This document shows positions 56,934-64,000 of a DNA stretch of 64,000 nt, one piece after another. The first letter of the stretch is position 1. Every line of letters starts with the position of its first letter. Below the pieces are notes generated by a model. It was not told the DNA's origin and ran no database searches. It saw only the letters and a list, made by a program, of their open reading frames with translations. Source of the stretch: Flavobacterium sp. KS-LB2 (lineage in GTDB: Bacteria; Bacteroidota; Bacteroidia; Flavobacteriales; Flavobacteriaceae); NCBI RefSeq assembly GCF_036895565.1, contig NZ_CP145904.1, positions 1,550,001-1,614,000 of the forward strand. Reading direction: 5' to 3'. A program made the position numbers and the translations under genes.

Positions 56934-57488
56934 ATGAAGAAACAATTATACAAATGGATATTTTTCAAGATCATGGGTTGGAAAATAGTTGGAGGTATTG
57001 ATGCGGATATAAAGAAATGTGTGATGATGGTTATGCCGCATACTAGTGCACATGATTTTTATTTAGGTATTTTTACTAGAGGAATAACTGGACTGGAAAT
57101 GAATTGGGTTGGTAAAAAGGAATTGTTTCGTTTTCCTTTCGGATTTTATTTTAGGTATATGGGCGGAGAGCCATTGGATCGCTCTGGCGGTTTGAATAAA
57201 GTCGATTCGATTGCGGCTATTTTTCAAAGGAAAGAAATTTTTCGTTTGGCTGTTGCCCCAGAAGGAACTCGCGAAAAAGTTACCGAATTAAAAACAGGAT
57301 TTTATTATATCGCTTTAAAAGCTAATGTGCCTATAATTCCTGTAACGTTTGATTTTGGAAGAAAAGAAGTGAACTTAGGAAATCCAGTTTTACCAACTGG
57401 AGATATCGAAAGTGATATGGCAATTTTGAAGAAACATTATAAAGGGGTAAAAGGTAAAATCCCGGAAAAAGGATATTCATTCGAATAA
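56934..57488 (+). CDS. Lysophospholipid acyltransferase-like protein (PlsC/LPLAT family)
   Basis: 184 aa, single domain. Motif I MPHTSAHDFYLG (HxxxxD), motif II region YMGGEPLDRSGG, and motif III APEGTREKV, with IPVTFDFGRKE as motif IV. Members acylate lysophosphatidic acid or related glycerolipids at the inner membrane. The short length and missing N-terminal helix suggest a soluble or peripheral paralogue. It converges on the XRE regulator with a terminator between. Confidence 0.88.
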   Translation: MKKQLYKWIFFKIMGWKIVGGIDADIKKCVMMVMPHTSAHDFYLGIFTRGITGLEMNWVGKKELFRFPFGFYFRYMGGEPLDRSGGLNKVDSIAAIFQRKEIFRLAVAPEGTREKVTELKTGFYYIALKANVPIIPVTFDFGRKEVNLGNPVLPTGDIESDMAILKKHYKGVKGKIPEKGYSFE

Positions 57489-57514
57489 ATAGTGATCTAA
57501 AAAATAAACAGGAG

Positions 57515-57553
57515 AATCCCATTTCGAGATTTCGCAATGGGATTATTTTTTTT
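57515..57553 (+). terminator. Intrinsic terminator after the acyltransferase gene
   Basis: Stem AATCCCATT / AATGGGATT with a 12-nt loop, then a T run. The T run overlaps the last bases of the convergent regulator gene. Confidence 0.8.
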
Positions 57554-58028
57554 AATCCGGAACATAACTTTTAAAAGTTCCGTTTTTATAAAAAATCACG
57601 ATTTTATCAATTTCACTGGAATATGATTTTGTAGTGCAGTTTTGATTTTCTATTTTTTTTGGTTCCAATGCAGGAATCGGATTAGGGATTTTTATTTCCG
57701 AAAATAAATTTTCAGGAATGATTTCTGGGTTAGGTAGAGTGGGATTATTTTGTATTGTAACTTGCTCATCGCTATTTTTTATATTATCTAACTGTTCCGA
57801 ATTTTTTGGGAAAGTTCCTTTTCCGTTCAATATCCAATACAAATCTACATCTGGAAAAACATCCAATATTTTAAGAATAAAATCCAAACTTGGTTTGTTT
57901 CTACCTGAAAGTAGGTGAGACAAACTGGAACGCTGTACGCCAATTTTATCTGCAAAGGAAGAAGCATTCAGACTGTAATAATCGAGTAAAATTTCTAACC
58001 TTTTTATAAAATCTTCTATGTTTACCAT
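57552..58028 (-). CDS. XRE-family transcriptional regulator
   Basis: 158 aa. N-terminal HTH domain (LDYYSLNASSFADKIGVQRSS, residues here broken by the reader as helices 1-3, then LSHLLSGRNKPSLDFILKIL) of the lambda-repressor/Cro type, about residues 8-65, with the PDVDLYWILNGKG tail often seen in Bacteroidetes members. A Pro-rich, low-complexity linker and a short C-terminal part follow; no peptidase or ligand domain is evident. Its start codon is inside a TTTAC-N4-GTAAA site, and further sites cover its promoter, so strong autoregulation is expected (inference from sequence). Confidence 0.88.
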   Translation of the reverse strand: MVNIEDFIKRLEILLDYYSLNASSFADKIGVQRSSLSHLLSGRNKPSLDFILKILDVFPDVDLYWILNGKGTFPKNSEQLDNIKNSDEQVTIQNNPTLPNPEIIPENLFSEIKIPNPIPALEPKKIENQNCTTKSYSSEIDKIVIFYKNGTFKSYVPD

Positions 58029-58034
58029 TGTAAA
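58021..58034. promoter_or_regulatory. Operator site 0 (covers XRE start codon)
   Basis: TTTACCATTGTAAA: perfect TTTAC-N4-GTAAA inverted repeat spanning the start codon of the regulator gene. Confidence 0.6.
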
Positions 58035-58054
58035 TTAATATTAAAAATTAACTA

Positions 58055-58068
58055 TTTACAAATGTAAT
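58055..58068. promoter_or_regulatory. Operator site 1 overlapping the XRE -7 element
   Basis: TTTACAAATGTAAT. On the minus strand it contains TACATTTG (58059-58066), an exact -7 box. A minus-strand TTTTG at 58087-58091 lies 20 bp further upstream as the -33 box. Confidence 0.65.
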
Positions 58069-58090
58069 TAAAATGTATTGAAATAGCAAA

Positions 58091-58104
58091 ATTACAAGTG
58101 TAAA
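58091..58104. promoter_or_regulatory. Operator site 2 at the XRE -33 region
   Basis: ATTACAAGTGTAAA, one mismatch from the consensus, touching the -33 box. Centre-to-centre spacing of sites 0, 1 and 2 is 34 and 36 bp. Confidence 0.6.
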
Positions 58105-58287
58105 TAGTAGTATTGTCGCTAAAGAACTTAAATATTAAAATTATATAATGAACTTTAAATAACTGATAAATAGTAATTTAAAATATATAAATTCAATATG
58201 TAACAATTGTCAAATATAAGAAGTCTTTTTACAAGGATAAAATGTAAAATACTGTTTACATCATTGAAATATTTTAAAAATCTTCTG
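58105..58287. other. Central part of the XRE/M14 divergent intergenic region
   Basis: The whole gap between the two genes is about 310 bp. This AT-rich middle contains only scattered half-sites (for example TGTTTACA near 58254) and no open frame of note. Confidence 0.5.
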
Positions 58288-58301
58288 TTTACAAATGTAA
58301 T
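58288..58301. promoter_or_regulatory. Operator site 3 upstream of the M14 peptidase gene
   Basis: TTTACAAATGTAAT, identical to site 1, placed at the expected -33 region of the peptidase promoter. Confidence 0.6.
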
Positions 58302-58311
58302 TATAAAGATG

Positions 58312-58325
58312 TTTACTTTTGTAAA
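58312..58325. promoter_or_regulatory. Operator site 4 overlapping the M14 -7 element
   Basis: TTTACTTTTGTAAA, perfect arms. It contains TACTTTTG (58314-58321), an exact -7 box, 18 bp upstream of the peptidase ATG. Binding here would block transcription. Confidence 0.65.
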
Positions 58326-58339
58326 TCAAATAAAACAGC

Positions 58340-59494
58340 ATGAATTTAGAACAATTATTCAGTCAGTATAAAGAGGAATCCATTCGCGGTCGTTACATTA
58401 CTTTGGATTCAATTGAGCCATTATTACAAAAATTAAACACTAATAATCAACTACAAATTATTGGAAAATCAGTTCTTGGAAAATCTATTTATTCGTATCA
58501 AATTGGAGAAGGTAAAACCAAAATTTTTCTATGGTCACAAATGCATGGAAATGAAAGTACAACTACAAAAGCGTTGTTTGATTTTTTAAATGTATTGCAT
58601 AGTGGTTCAGAATTGGCTCAAAAATTACTTAGCACATTTACTTTTTGCAGTATTCCAATGTTGAATCCTGATGGCGCTACATTGTATACGAGAGAAAATG
58701 CGAATAAAGTGGATTTAAATCGCGATTCACAAGCGCTAACCCAGCCTGAAAGTAGAATTTTAAGAGCAACTTTCGAGGTTTTCAAGCCTGATTACTGTTT
58801 TAATCTACATGATCAGCGTACTATTTTTGGTGTCAGTGATACTGGAAAACCAGCTACTCTGTCATTTCTGGCGCCTTCTTACAATGAAGAGCGAGAAATA
58901 AATGTGTCTAGATTGAAGGCTATTAATTTGATTGCAAGTATCAATGAGGAACTTCAGGAGTATTTACCAAATCAAATTGGGCGTTTTGACGATTCGTTTA
59001 ATATAAACTGTATAGGGGATACTTTTCAATATTTAGGCGTGCCTACTTTATTGTTTGAAGCTGGACATTTTGCGAATGATTATGAAAGAGAAGAAACACG
59101 TAAGTATGTTTTTATGGCGCTAATTTCGAGTTTTAGGGCACTTAGCGAAAACGTTATAGTTAGCAATGGAATTAATAAATATTTGAATATTCCTCAAAAT
59201 AAAGTCGTTTTTTATGATTTTATGTATAAAAACATCAAAATAAATTATGATGGTATTGAAATAATCACCAATTTTGCATCACAATACAAAGAAGAGTTAA
59301 TTGAAAATCGGATTTGTTTTAATGCCTATGTTTCGCAAATAGGAAATTTAGAAAATTATTTTGGTCATTTTGAATATGACGCTAAAGGAGCTTTATATAC
59401 AGATGATTTTGGTAATATTCCTAAATTAAATCAAAAAACTGATTTTTCTTTAGATAATAACATAAAATTTGTTAACGGAATGATAAAAATATAA
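58340..59494 (+). CDS. M14-family zinc carboxypeptidase-like protein
   Basis: 384 aa, no signal peptide, so probably cytoplasmic. Zinc ligands are His69 and Glu72 in MHGNESTTTK and His157 in NLHDQR; DLNRDSQ is the substrate-carboxylate Arg/Asn region, and Glu240 in LLFEAGHF is the catalytic general base. Together these match the M14 fold. A C-terminal domain (about 280-384) is not recognised. Cytoplasmic location suggests recycling of cell-wall peptides or a modified amino-acid substrate rather than digestion of protein. Its promoter is covered by the same operators as the divergent XRE gene. It is followed by an Lrp-type regulator. Confidence 0.85.
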   Translation: MNLEQLFSQYKEESIRGRYITLDSIEPLLQKLNTNNQLQIIGKSVLGKSIYSYQIGEGKTKIFLWSQMHGNESTTTKALFDFLNVLHSGSELAQKLLSTFTFCSIPMLNPDGATLYTRENANKVDLNRDSQALTQPESRILRATFEVFKPDYCFNLHDQRTIFGVSDTGKPATLSFLAPSYNEEREINVSRLKAINLIASINEELQEYLPNQIGRFDDSFNINCIGDTFQYLGVPTLLFEAGHFANDYEREETRKYVFMALISSFRALSENVIVSNGINKYLNIPQNKVVFYDFMYKNIKINYDGIEIITNFASQYKEELIENRICFNAYVSQIGNLENYFGHFEYDAKGALYTDDFGNIPKLNQKTDFSLDNNIKFVNGMIKI

Positions 59495-59570
59495 TATTTA
59501 TGTCTTTTTGTTGTTTTTATGTATATTTTTATACTTTGTTATAGCAATTAATAATATTAATTTAAGAATT

Positions 59571-60050
59571 ATGAGTAAATTTCGTTTAGATGAAGTAGAT
59601 CACCAGATTTTAGATATGTTGATAGATAATACAAGAGTTCCATTTACGGATATTGCAAAAAAATTATTGATTTCTGCAGGAACTGTTCATGTTAGAGTGA
59701 AAAAAATGGAAGATGCCGGAATTATCATGGGGTCTTCATTGGTTCTTGATTATGATAAATTAGGATATTCTTTTATTGCGTATGTTGGTGTTTTTCTAAA
59801 CAATACCTCTCAGACAAAATTTGTTTTAGAGCGGATTAACGAAATTCCATTTGTAACAGTAGCTTCTGTTACTACTGGTAAATTTAATATCTTTTGTAAA
59901 ATTAGAGCAAAAGATACCAAACATGCTAAGGATGTTATCTTTATGATTGATGATATTGATGGTGTTTACAGAACTGAAACTATGATCTCACTTGAGGAAA
60001 GCATAAATGATAAGAAGCGCTTGATGCATACTATTTTTAAAAATATGTAA
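59571..60050 (+). CDS. Lrp/AsnC-family transcriptional regulator
   Basis: 159 aa from the ATG in MSKFRLDEVDHQIL (an upstream start adding 21 hydrophobic residues, from a region of promoter-like sequence, is rejected). Winged HTH at about 5-60 (ILDMLIDNTRVPFTDIAKKL, then SAGTVHVRVKKMEDAGII) and RAM/AsnC ligand domain at about 65-150 (FIAYVGVFLN, VTTGKFNIFCKIRAKD). Controls amino-acid related genes in most bacteria. Effector unknown. Confidence 0.93.
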   Translation: MSKFRLDEVDHQILDMLIDNTRVPFTDIAKKLLISAGTVHVRVKKMEDAGIIMGSSLVLDYDKLGYSFIAYVGVFLNNTSQTKFVLERINEIPFVTVASVTTGKFNIFCKIRAKDTKHAKDVIFMIDDIDGVYRTETMISLEESINDKKRLMHTIFKNM

Positions 60051-60081
60051 TTAATCTTGAATGTGCTTATATTGTAAATAT

Positions 60082-60110
60082 AACCTCAAGTTAATTCTTG
60101 GGGTTTTTTT
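60082..60110 (+). terminator. Intrinsic terminator after the Lrp gene
   Basis: Stem AACCTCAAG / CTTGGGGTT (one G-T pair) followed by a run of T. Confidence 0.85.
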
Positions 60111-60147
60111 ATGACAAATTAACTAACTAAACCAACTACTACTTATT

Positions 60148-62733
60148 ATGTATACACTACCAAAAATTGAACGTTTCAATCAGGACGTTCTTTCTAAATA
60201 CCACATTTATAATAGTGTTTTTATAACATTGCCTTTTGATTCTATTGATAGCACTGGAGTTTTACTTCCTTTGTTTACAGATGTTTGTGAAATTGGTTTT
60301 AAAAAACAAGAAACACCTAAGGAGATAGTTGATTTTTTTGCCAAACGATATTTGCAAAGCGCTTCTGAAACAGAGAAAATTGATTTAATGTTTCGTTTTA
60401 TCCAATATATCGAACGTCAAATTGTATTATTTGATGCTATTGAAGACGCTGCTTTTCCAGTTGTTAACAACATGGAAGGAAGGGGTTCATTGAGAGATAT
60501 TAAAGAAAAATCAGATGCAAAAGACAAGGAAGGTGAATTGATAGATTTCCTAGAAGATTTTAATGTAAGAACGGTTTTAACTGCTCATCCTACGCAATTT
60601 TATCCAGGAGCTGTTCTAGGAATTATTAATGATTTAACCGAAGCTATTCGAAAAAATAACTTGTTGGATATTAAACAGTTGTTAGCTCAATTAGGGAAGA
60701 CACCTTTTATTCAAAACGAAAAACCAAATCCTTTTGACGAAGCGGTAAGTTTAATCTGGTATCTTGAAAATGTCTTTTATCAAACTTCTGGAGAAATGGT
60801 GCATTATCTTCAAAAAAATATTTTTAATGGGAATTCCATACAAAATCCATTAATTAAACTAGGATTTTGGCCTGGTGGTGATCGTGATGGAAATCCATTT
60901 GTTACAACTGAAATTACTTTAAAAGTAGCGGAACGTTTGAGAACCTCGATTTTAAAGTGTTATTATGTAGAAATGAGAAATTTAAAAAGAAAACTAACTT
61001 TCTCAGGTGTAGATACTTTAGTTACTGAACTAGAACAAAAACTATATAGGTCAGTTTTTTATTCTAAAGGTGAAATTTTCATCACTTTAAACGAGTTTAA
61101 GTCGCAATTAAGTAAAATTAAGCAGATTGTTATTGACCAGCACCAGTCTTTGTATTTGGATGAATTAGATGCTCTTCTAATTAAAGTGAATCTGTTTGGT
61201 TTTCATTTCGCGTCTTTAGATATTCGTCAAAATAGTAAAATACACGATAGTGTGTTTAAAGATGTTGTTGGATTGTTTTCTAATTCCAATACCTTAGTTT
61301 TTCCTAAAAATTATTATGAGCTTTCTGAGCAGGAGAAATTTTCAGTATTGTCTAAAGTTAAAGGCAATCTTGATCCAGTTGTTTTCGAAAATGAAATGAC
61401 AAGATCTACTATTGAGTCAATTCAAGCTATAAAAACAATTCAGGAGAATAATGGGGAATTTGGTGCAAACCGCTATATAATTAGTAATAATGAAAGTGCG
61501 CTTAATGTAATGGAAACTTTTGCATTATTCCGCTTGAGTAATTGGGAAAATCCATCGGTTGATATCATTCCGCTTTTCGAATCTGTTGATGATTTGCAGA
61601 ATGCGCATGAAATCATGGAGAAATTATATACAAATCCTGCTTATGCGACGCATTTGGCTAACAGAAATAATAAGCAAACAATTATGCTTGGCTTTTCTGA
61701 CGGAACAAAAGATGGTGGGTATTTAATGGCGAATTGGAGTATTTATAAAGCAAAAGAAGAGCTTACTGCAATTTCTAGAAAATATGGCATAAAAGCGATT
61801 TTCTTTGATGGTCGCGGTGGTCCGCCAGCTCGTGGTGGTGGGAAAACACATAAGTTCTATGCTTCATTAGGTCCAAATATTGAAAACAATGAAATTCAGG
61901 TTACGGTTCAAGGGCAAACAATTAGCTCTAATTTTGGAACACTAGACTCTTGTCGTTATAATCTGGAGAATTTATTGAGTGCCGGTGTAACTAATCAAGT
62001 TTTTAGTAAAGGGCAAAATGAATTAAGTACTGATGAAAAAGACATCTTAGATCAGTTAGCTGGTTTAGGTTATGAAAAGTATTTGAGTTTTAAGAATCAT
62101 CCAAAATTTATTCCATATTTGGAACAAATGAGTACGTTGAAATATTATGCTAAGACAAATATTGGAAGTAGGCCATCTAAAAGAAGTAAGTCGGAGCATT
62201 TAGATTTTGCTGATTTGCGTGCAATTCCTTTTGTAGGTTCTTGGAGTCAGTTGAAGCAAAATGTTCCTGGATTTTTTGGAGTAGGTAGTGCTTTGAAGCA
62301 TTTTGAAGATACGAATCAATGGGATAAAGTTCAGGATTTATATGATAATTCTATGTTTTTTAAAACTTTATTGGAAAATAGTATGATGTCATTGGCCAAA
62401 TCATTTTTCCCATTAACGGCTTACATGAGGAAAGATCCACAGTTTGGAGAATTCTGGCAAATTATTTACGATGAATTTTTAGAAACAAAACGATTGCTTT
62501 TAAAAATTGCGGGTCATAAGGAACTGATGGAAAATTATCCTGATGGTAAAGCATCAATACAAATAAGAGAGCGTATTGTATTGCCATTGTTGACAATACA
62601 ACAATATGCTTTGTTGCGAATAAATGAATTAAACAAAGAGGCTAAACCAGATGGAGCTTTAATAAAAGTGTATGAAAAAATAGTAACTCGATCACTTTTT
62701 GGAAATACAAATGCTAGTAGAAACTCTGCTTAA
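60148..62733 (+). CDS. ppc: Phosphoenolpyruvate carboxylase
   Basis: 861 aa. Catalytic His147 in LTAHPTQFYPG, GGDRDGNPFV (glycine loop), RQNSKIHDSV region, and the catalytic FFDGRGGPPARGGGKTH loop (about 552-568) are conserved. It carboxylates PEP with bicarbonate to oxaloacetate, the anaplerotic step, in the cytoplasm. It is slightly shorter than the E. coli enzyme and lacks the N-terminal phosphorylation Ser of plants. The downstream DinB-family gene begins 10 bp after its stop. Confidence 0.96.
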   Translation: MYTLPKIERFNQDVLSKYHIYNSVFITLPFDSIDSTGVLLPLFTDVCEIGFKKQETPKEIVDFFAKRYLQSASETEKIDLMFRFIQYIERQIVLFDAIEDAAFPVVNNMEGRGSLRDIKEKSDAKDKEGELIDFLEDFNVRTVLTAHPTQFYPGAVLGIINDLTEAIRKNNLLDIKQLLAQLGKTPFIQNEKPNPFDEAVSLIWYLENVFYQTSGEMVHYLQKNIFNGNSIQNPLIKLGFWPGGDRDGNPFVTTEITLKVAERLRTSILKCYYVEMRNLKRKLTFSGVDTLVTELEQKLYRSVFYSKGEIFITLNEFKSQLSKIKQIVIDQHQSLYLDELDALLIKVNLFGFHFASLDIRQNSKIHDSVFKDVVGLFSNSNTLVFPKNYYELSEQEKFSVLSKVKGNLDPVVFENEMTRSTIESIQAIKTIQENNGEFGANRYIISNNESALNVMETFALFRLSNWENPSVDIIPLFESVDDLQNAHEIMEKLYTNPAYATHLANRNNKQTIMLGFSDGTKDGGYLMANWSIYKAKEELTAISRKYGIKAIFFDGRGGPPARGGGKTHKFYASLGPNIENNEIQVTVQGQTISSNFGTLDSCRYNLENLLSAGVTNQVFSKGQNELSTDEKDILDQLAGLGYEKYLSFKNHPKFIPYLEQMSTLKYYAKTNIGSRPSKRSKSEHLDFADLRAIPFVGSWSQLKQNVPGFFGVGSALKHFEDTNQWDKVQDLYDNSMFFKTLLENSMMSLAKSFFPLTAYMRKDPQFGEFWQIIYDEFLETKRLLLKIAGHKELMENYPDGKASIQIRERIVLPLLTIQQYALLRINELNKEAKPDGALIKVYEKIVTRSLFGNTNASRNSA

Positions 62734-62743
62734 ACGAAAAAAA

Positions 62744-63259
62744 ATGAAATCAACACAATTGCCCATAAATGAATATGCTTCTTTTTATGCTCCTTATGTG
62801 AATGCTTTGGGAGAAGTAGATTTAATTGAAGAATTAGAAATTTCTCTTCACGATTTTATCCGTTTTGTACAAAATATCCCAATGGATAAATTTGATTATA
62901 GATATGCCGAAGGGAAGTGGAATATTAAAGAGATTATTCAGCATGTCATAGATACCGAGCGTATTTTTGCGTATCGCGCCTTGCGTATTTCCCGAAATGA
63001 CCAAACGCCTTTACCAGGTTTTGATGAAAATGATTATGTAGAGAATACGCAGGCTAATAATAGAAGTATTCAGGATTTACTAACTGAATATTCTGCCGTT
63101 AGACATTCGAATTTGTTTCTTTTTAAAAGTTTTTCTGAAGAGCAATTAAAGAGAATAGGAAATGCTTCGAATGCAGCTGTATCGGTTCGTGCAATTGGTT
63201 TTATTATGATTGGACATCAAAAACACCACCAAACCGTTTTCCAAGAAAGATATTTATAG
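62744..63259 (+). CDS. DinB-family metal-binding protein
   Basis: 171 aa from the ATG of MKSTQLPINEYASFYAPYVN; an earlier in-frame start overlapping ppc is less likely. Four-helix-bundle pattern with the putative metal ligands in IIQHVIDTERIFAYRAL and GHQKHHQTVFQERY (His triad), plus PGFDENDYVE. DinB/YfiT-type proteins are metal-dependent, often thiol-transferase-like, and function is mostly unknown. Likely cotranscribed with ppc. Confidence 0.88.
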   Translation: MKSTQLPINEYASFYAPYVNALGEVDLIEELEISLHDFIRFVQNIPMDKFDYRYAEGKWNIKEIIQHVIDTERIFAYRALRISRNDQTPLPGFDENDYVENTQANNRSIQDLLTEYSAVRHSNLFLFKSFSEEQLKRIGNASNAAVSVRAIGFIMIGHQKHHQTVFQERYL

Positions 63260-63260
63260 T

Positions 63261-63737
63261 TTATTGAAAACCGGCTGACCAGATTTTAAGCTTGTTTTCA
63301 AAAGACATTGTATTGGCAGGACTAGTGGAAGGCATCACATAATACGTGATGCCTTTTATTTGTCCAAATTTCTTCAGAAAGTATTTATGGCTTTCTTTTC
63401 CGTTAAAAATGATGGTAGTAATTTCTGGAAATTCTCTAAACAAGCTTTCAAAATCATTTTCCTTTTGATTTTTGATATGAATGTCCAAACTTCCTTTTCT
63501 TTCGCAATTTTCTAAAACATCCCAAAGTCCAATTTTATTTGTTTGGAGTAATTGTATTTTTTCTTCGAAGATTTCAGATATTGGTAAATTATCTAGTAAC
63601 GTATACATTATTTTCCAGAAATGATTTCTTTTGTGTGCATAATATTCCTGCTTTTCCAATGAAGCAATTCCTGGCATTGTACCTAAAATTAAAATTTTGG
63701 TTTGAGAATTTACAAAAGGTGGAAAGGAATTAATCAT
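63261..63737 (-). CDS. Uracil-DNA-glycosylase-superfamily protein (deoxyinosine/mismatch glycosylase-like)
   Basis: 158 aa. KILILGTMPGIASLEKQEYYAHKRNHFWKIM-type N-terminus (reads GTMPG... then YYAHKRNHFW) is the hypoxanthine-DNA glycosylase family signature in the UDG fold; GLWDVLENCERKGSLD, IIFNGKESHKYF and PSTSPANTMSF (the late substrate loop) follow. It probably excises deaminated purines in base excision repair. Converges on the DinB gene with a 1-bp gap; 9 bp separates it from the partial gene upstream. Confidence 0.87.
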   Translation of the reverse strand: MINSFPPFVNSQTKILILGTMPGIASLEKQEYYAHKRNHFWKIMYTLLDNLPISEIFEEKIQLLQTNKIGLWDVLENCERKGSLDIHIKNQKENDFESLFREFPEITTIIFNGKESHKYFLKKFGQIKGITYYVMPSTSPANTMSFENKLKIWSAGFQ

Positions 63738-63746
63738 ATTAAGTTT

Positions 63747-64000
63747 TTAAAGTACTGCATTTTCTTTTTCTAATATTGCCAATGCCAATCGGATTTTTTC
63801 GTAATCTATTTTTTCTTCAAAATAATCAAAATAGGGTTTTAAGGCATTTGGTGATTCCAGTTTTATTTGCGCTTCTGCAATTTGCGAAACTTCTTCTTTT
63901 GAGATAAACGATTCTAAATCTATGTCCGCTCCGTCAACGTACAATTTAGCTAAATGGGACATAATTGTACTTAATCCTAATTTTCTTTTTTTTGAAATTT
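63747..64000 (-). CDS. C-terminal helix-turn-helix (HTH_40-like) domain of a larger protein, probably a helicase (partial)
   Basis: The frame stays open to the right edge (84 codons visible), so the ATG at 63962 is internal. The C-terminus reads KKRKLGLSTIMSHLAKLYVDG, then ESFISKEEVSQI and SPNALKPYFDYFEEKIDYEKIR. The GLSTIMSHLAKL pattern is that of the C-terminal HTH_40 domain found on RecQ- and PIF1-type helicases of Bacteroidetes. The helicase core would lie outside the window. The domain identity rests on recall; the partial status is certain. Confidence 0.7.
   Translation of the reverse strand, partial: ISKKRKLGLSTIMSHLAKLYVDGADIDLESFISKEEVSQIAEAQIKLESPNALKPYFDYFEEKIDYEKIRLALAILEKENAVL

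Noticed and set aside
59508..59570. N-terminal extension of the Lrp regulator that would look like a signal anchor
   Set aside because: Lrp proteins are cytoplasmic and begin at MSKFRLDEVD-type sequence; the extension covers promoter-like DNA.

Overview
The window looks like a chromosomal segment of a member of the Flavobacteriaceae, most likely Flavobacterium or a close relative. It is AT-rich and lacks Shine-Dalgarno sites. Several genes have Bacteroidetes-type promoters (TAnnTTTG at -7, sometimes a TTG/TTTG near -33). It encodes type IX secretion (T9SS) cargo with the type B 'gliding motility-associated' C-terminal domain, PorP/SprF-like proteins, and many family-typical housekeeping genes. 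No phage, IS element, tRNA or CRISPR array was seen.

Layout. 1-6.1 kb: a GlcNAc/chitin-derived sugar locus (FHS sugar permease running off the left edge, LytTR response regulator, NagB fused to a LmbE/PIG-L-type deacetylase domain, secreted GH20 hexosaminidase). 6.3-12.9 kb: ABC-F ATPase, a very small lipoprotein, pyrR-pyrB, two small proteins, RNase Z, PdxH and a CAP-domain lipoprotein. 13.2-41.5 kb, all on the minus strand: two tandem surface-adhesin cassettes, each giant adhesin -> PorP/SprF-like -> OmpA-like (adhesins of 2914 and 4043 aa built from perfect-period tandem repeats). 42-45.5 kb: sixA-ppk1-ppx polyphosphate operon. 45.5-47.3 kb: dnaX on the minus strand, split at an A10 run. 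47.9-48.2 kb: RNase P RNA. 48.3-64 kb: mixed housekeeping and accessory genes (PanE-like, RsmD, a RecD-like helicase, DODA-type dioxygenase, KdsB, K+-channel-like protein, PlsC-like, an XRE repressor with its operators, M14 peptidase, Lrp regulator, PEP carboxylase, DinB, a mismatch glycosylase, and the C-terminus of a protein with a helicase-type HTH domain).

The adhesin region is the most distinctive part. About 3.4 kb (ompA, porP, the intergenic hairpin and the 3' end of the adhesin) is almost identical in both cassettes. Cassette A carries a visible recombination scar: a truncated ompA followed in frame by the last codons of a second porP. Cassette B equals cassette A minus exactly 443 bp between the two porP 3' ends. 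A vestigial adhesin start lies upstream of adhesin A. The repeat arrays (27x225, 10x267, 8x249, 5x270, 5x237 and 5x237 bp) show higher-order segmental duplication. Together these point to a recombination-driven, modular surface-protein locus exported by the T9SS, whose core genes are outside the window.

Other points of interest are a possible recoding site in dnaX, an ABC-F protein in which one composite ATP site is lost on both faces, and a five-site TTTAC-N4-GTAAA operator set controlling a divergent XRE repressor/M14 peptidase pair.
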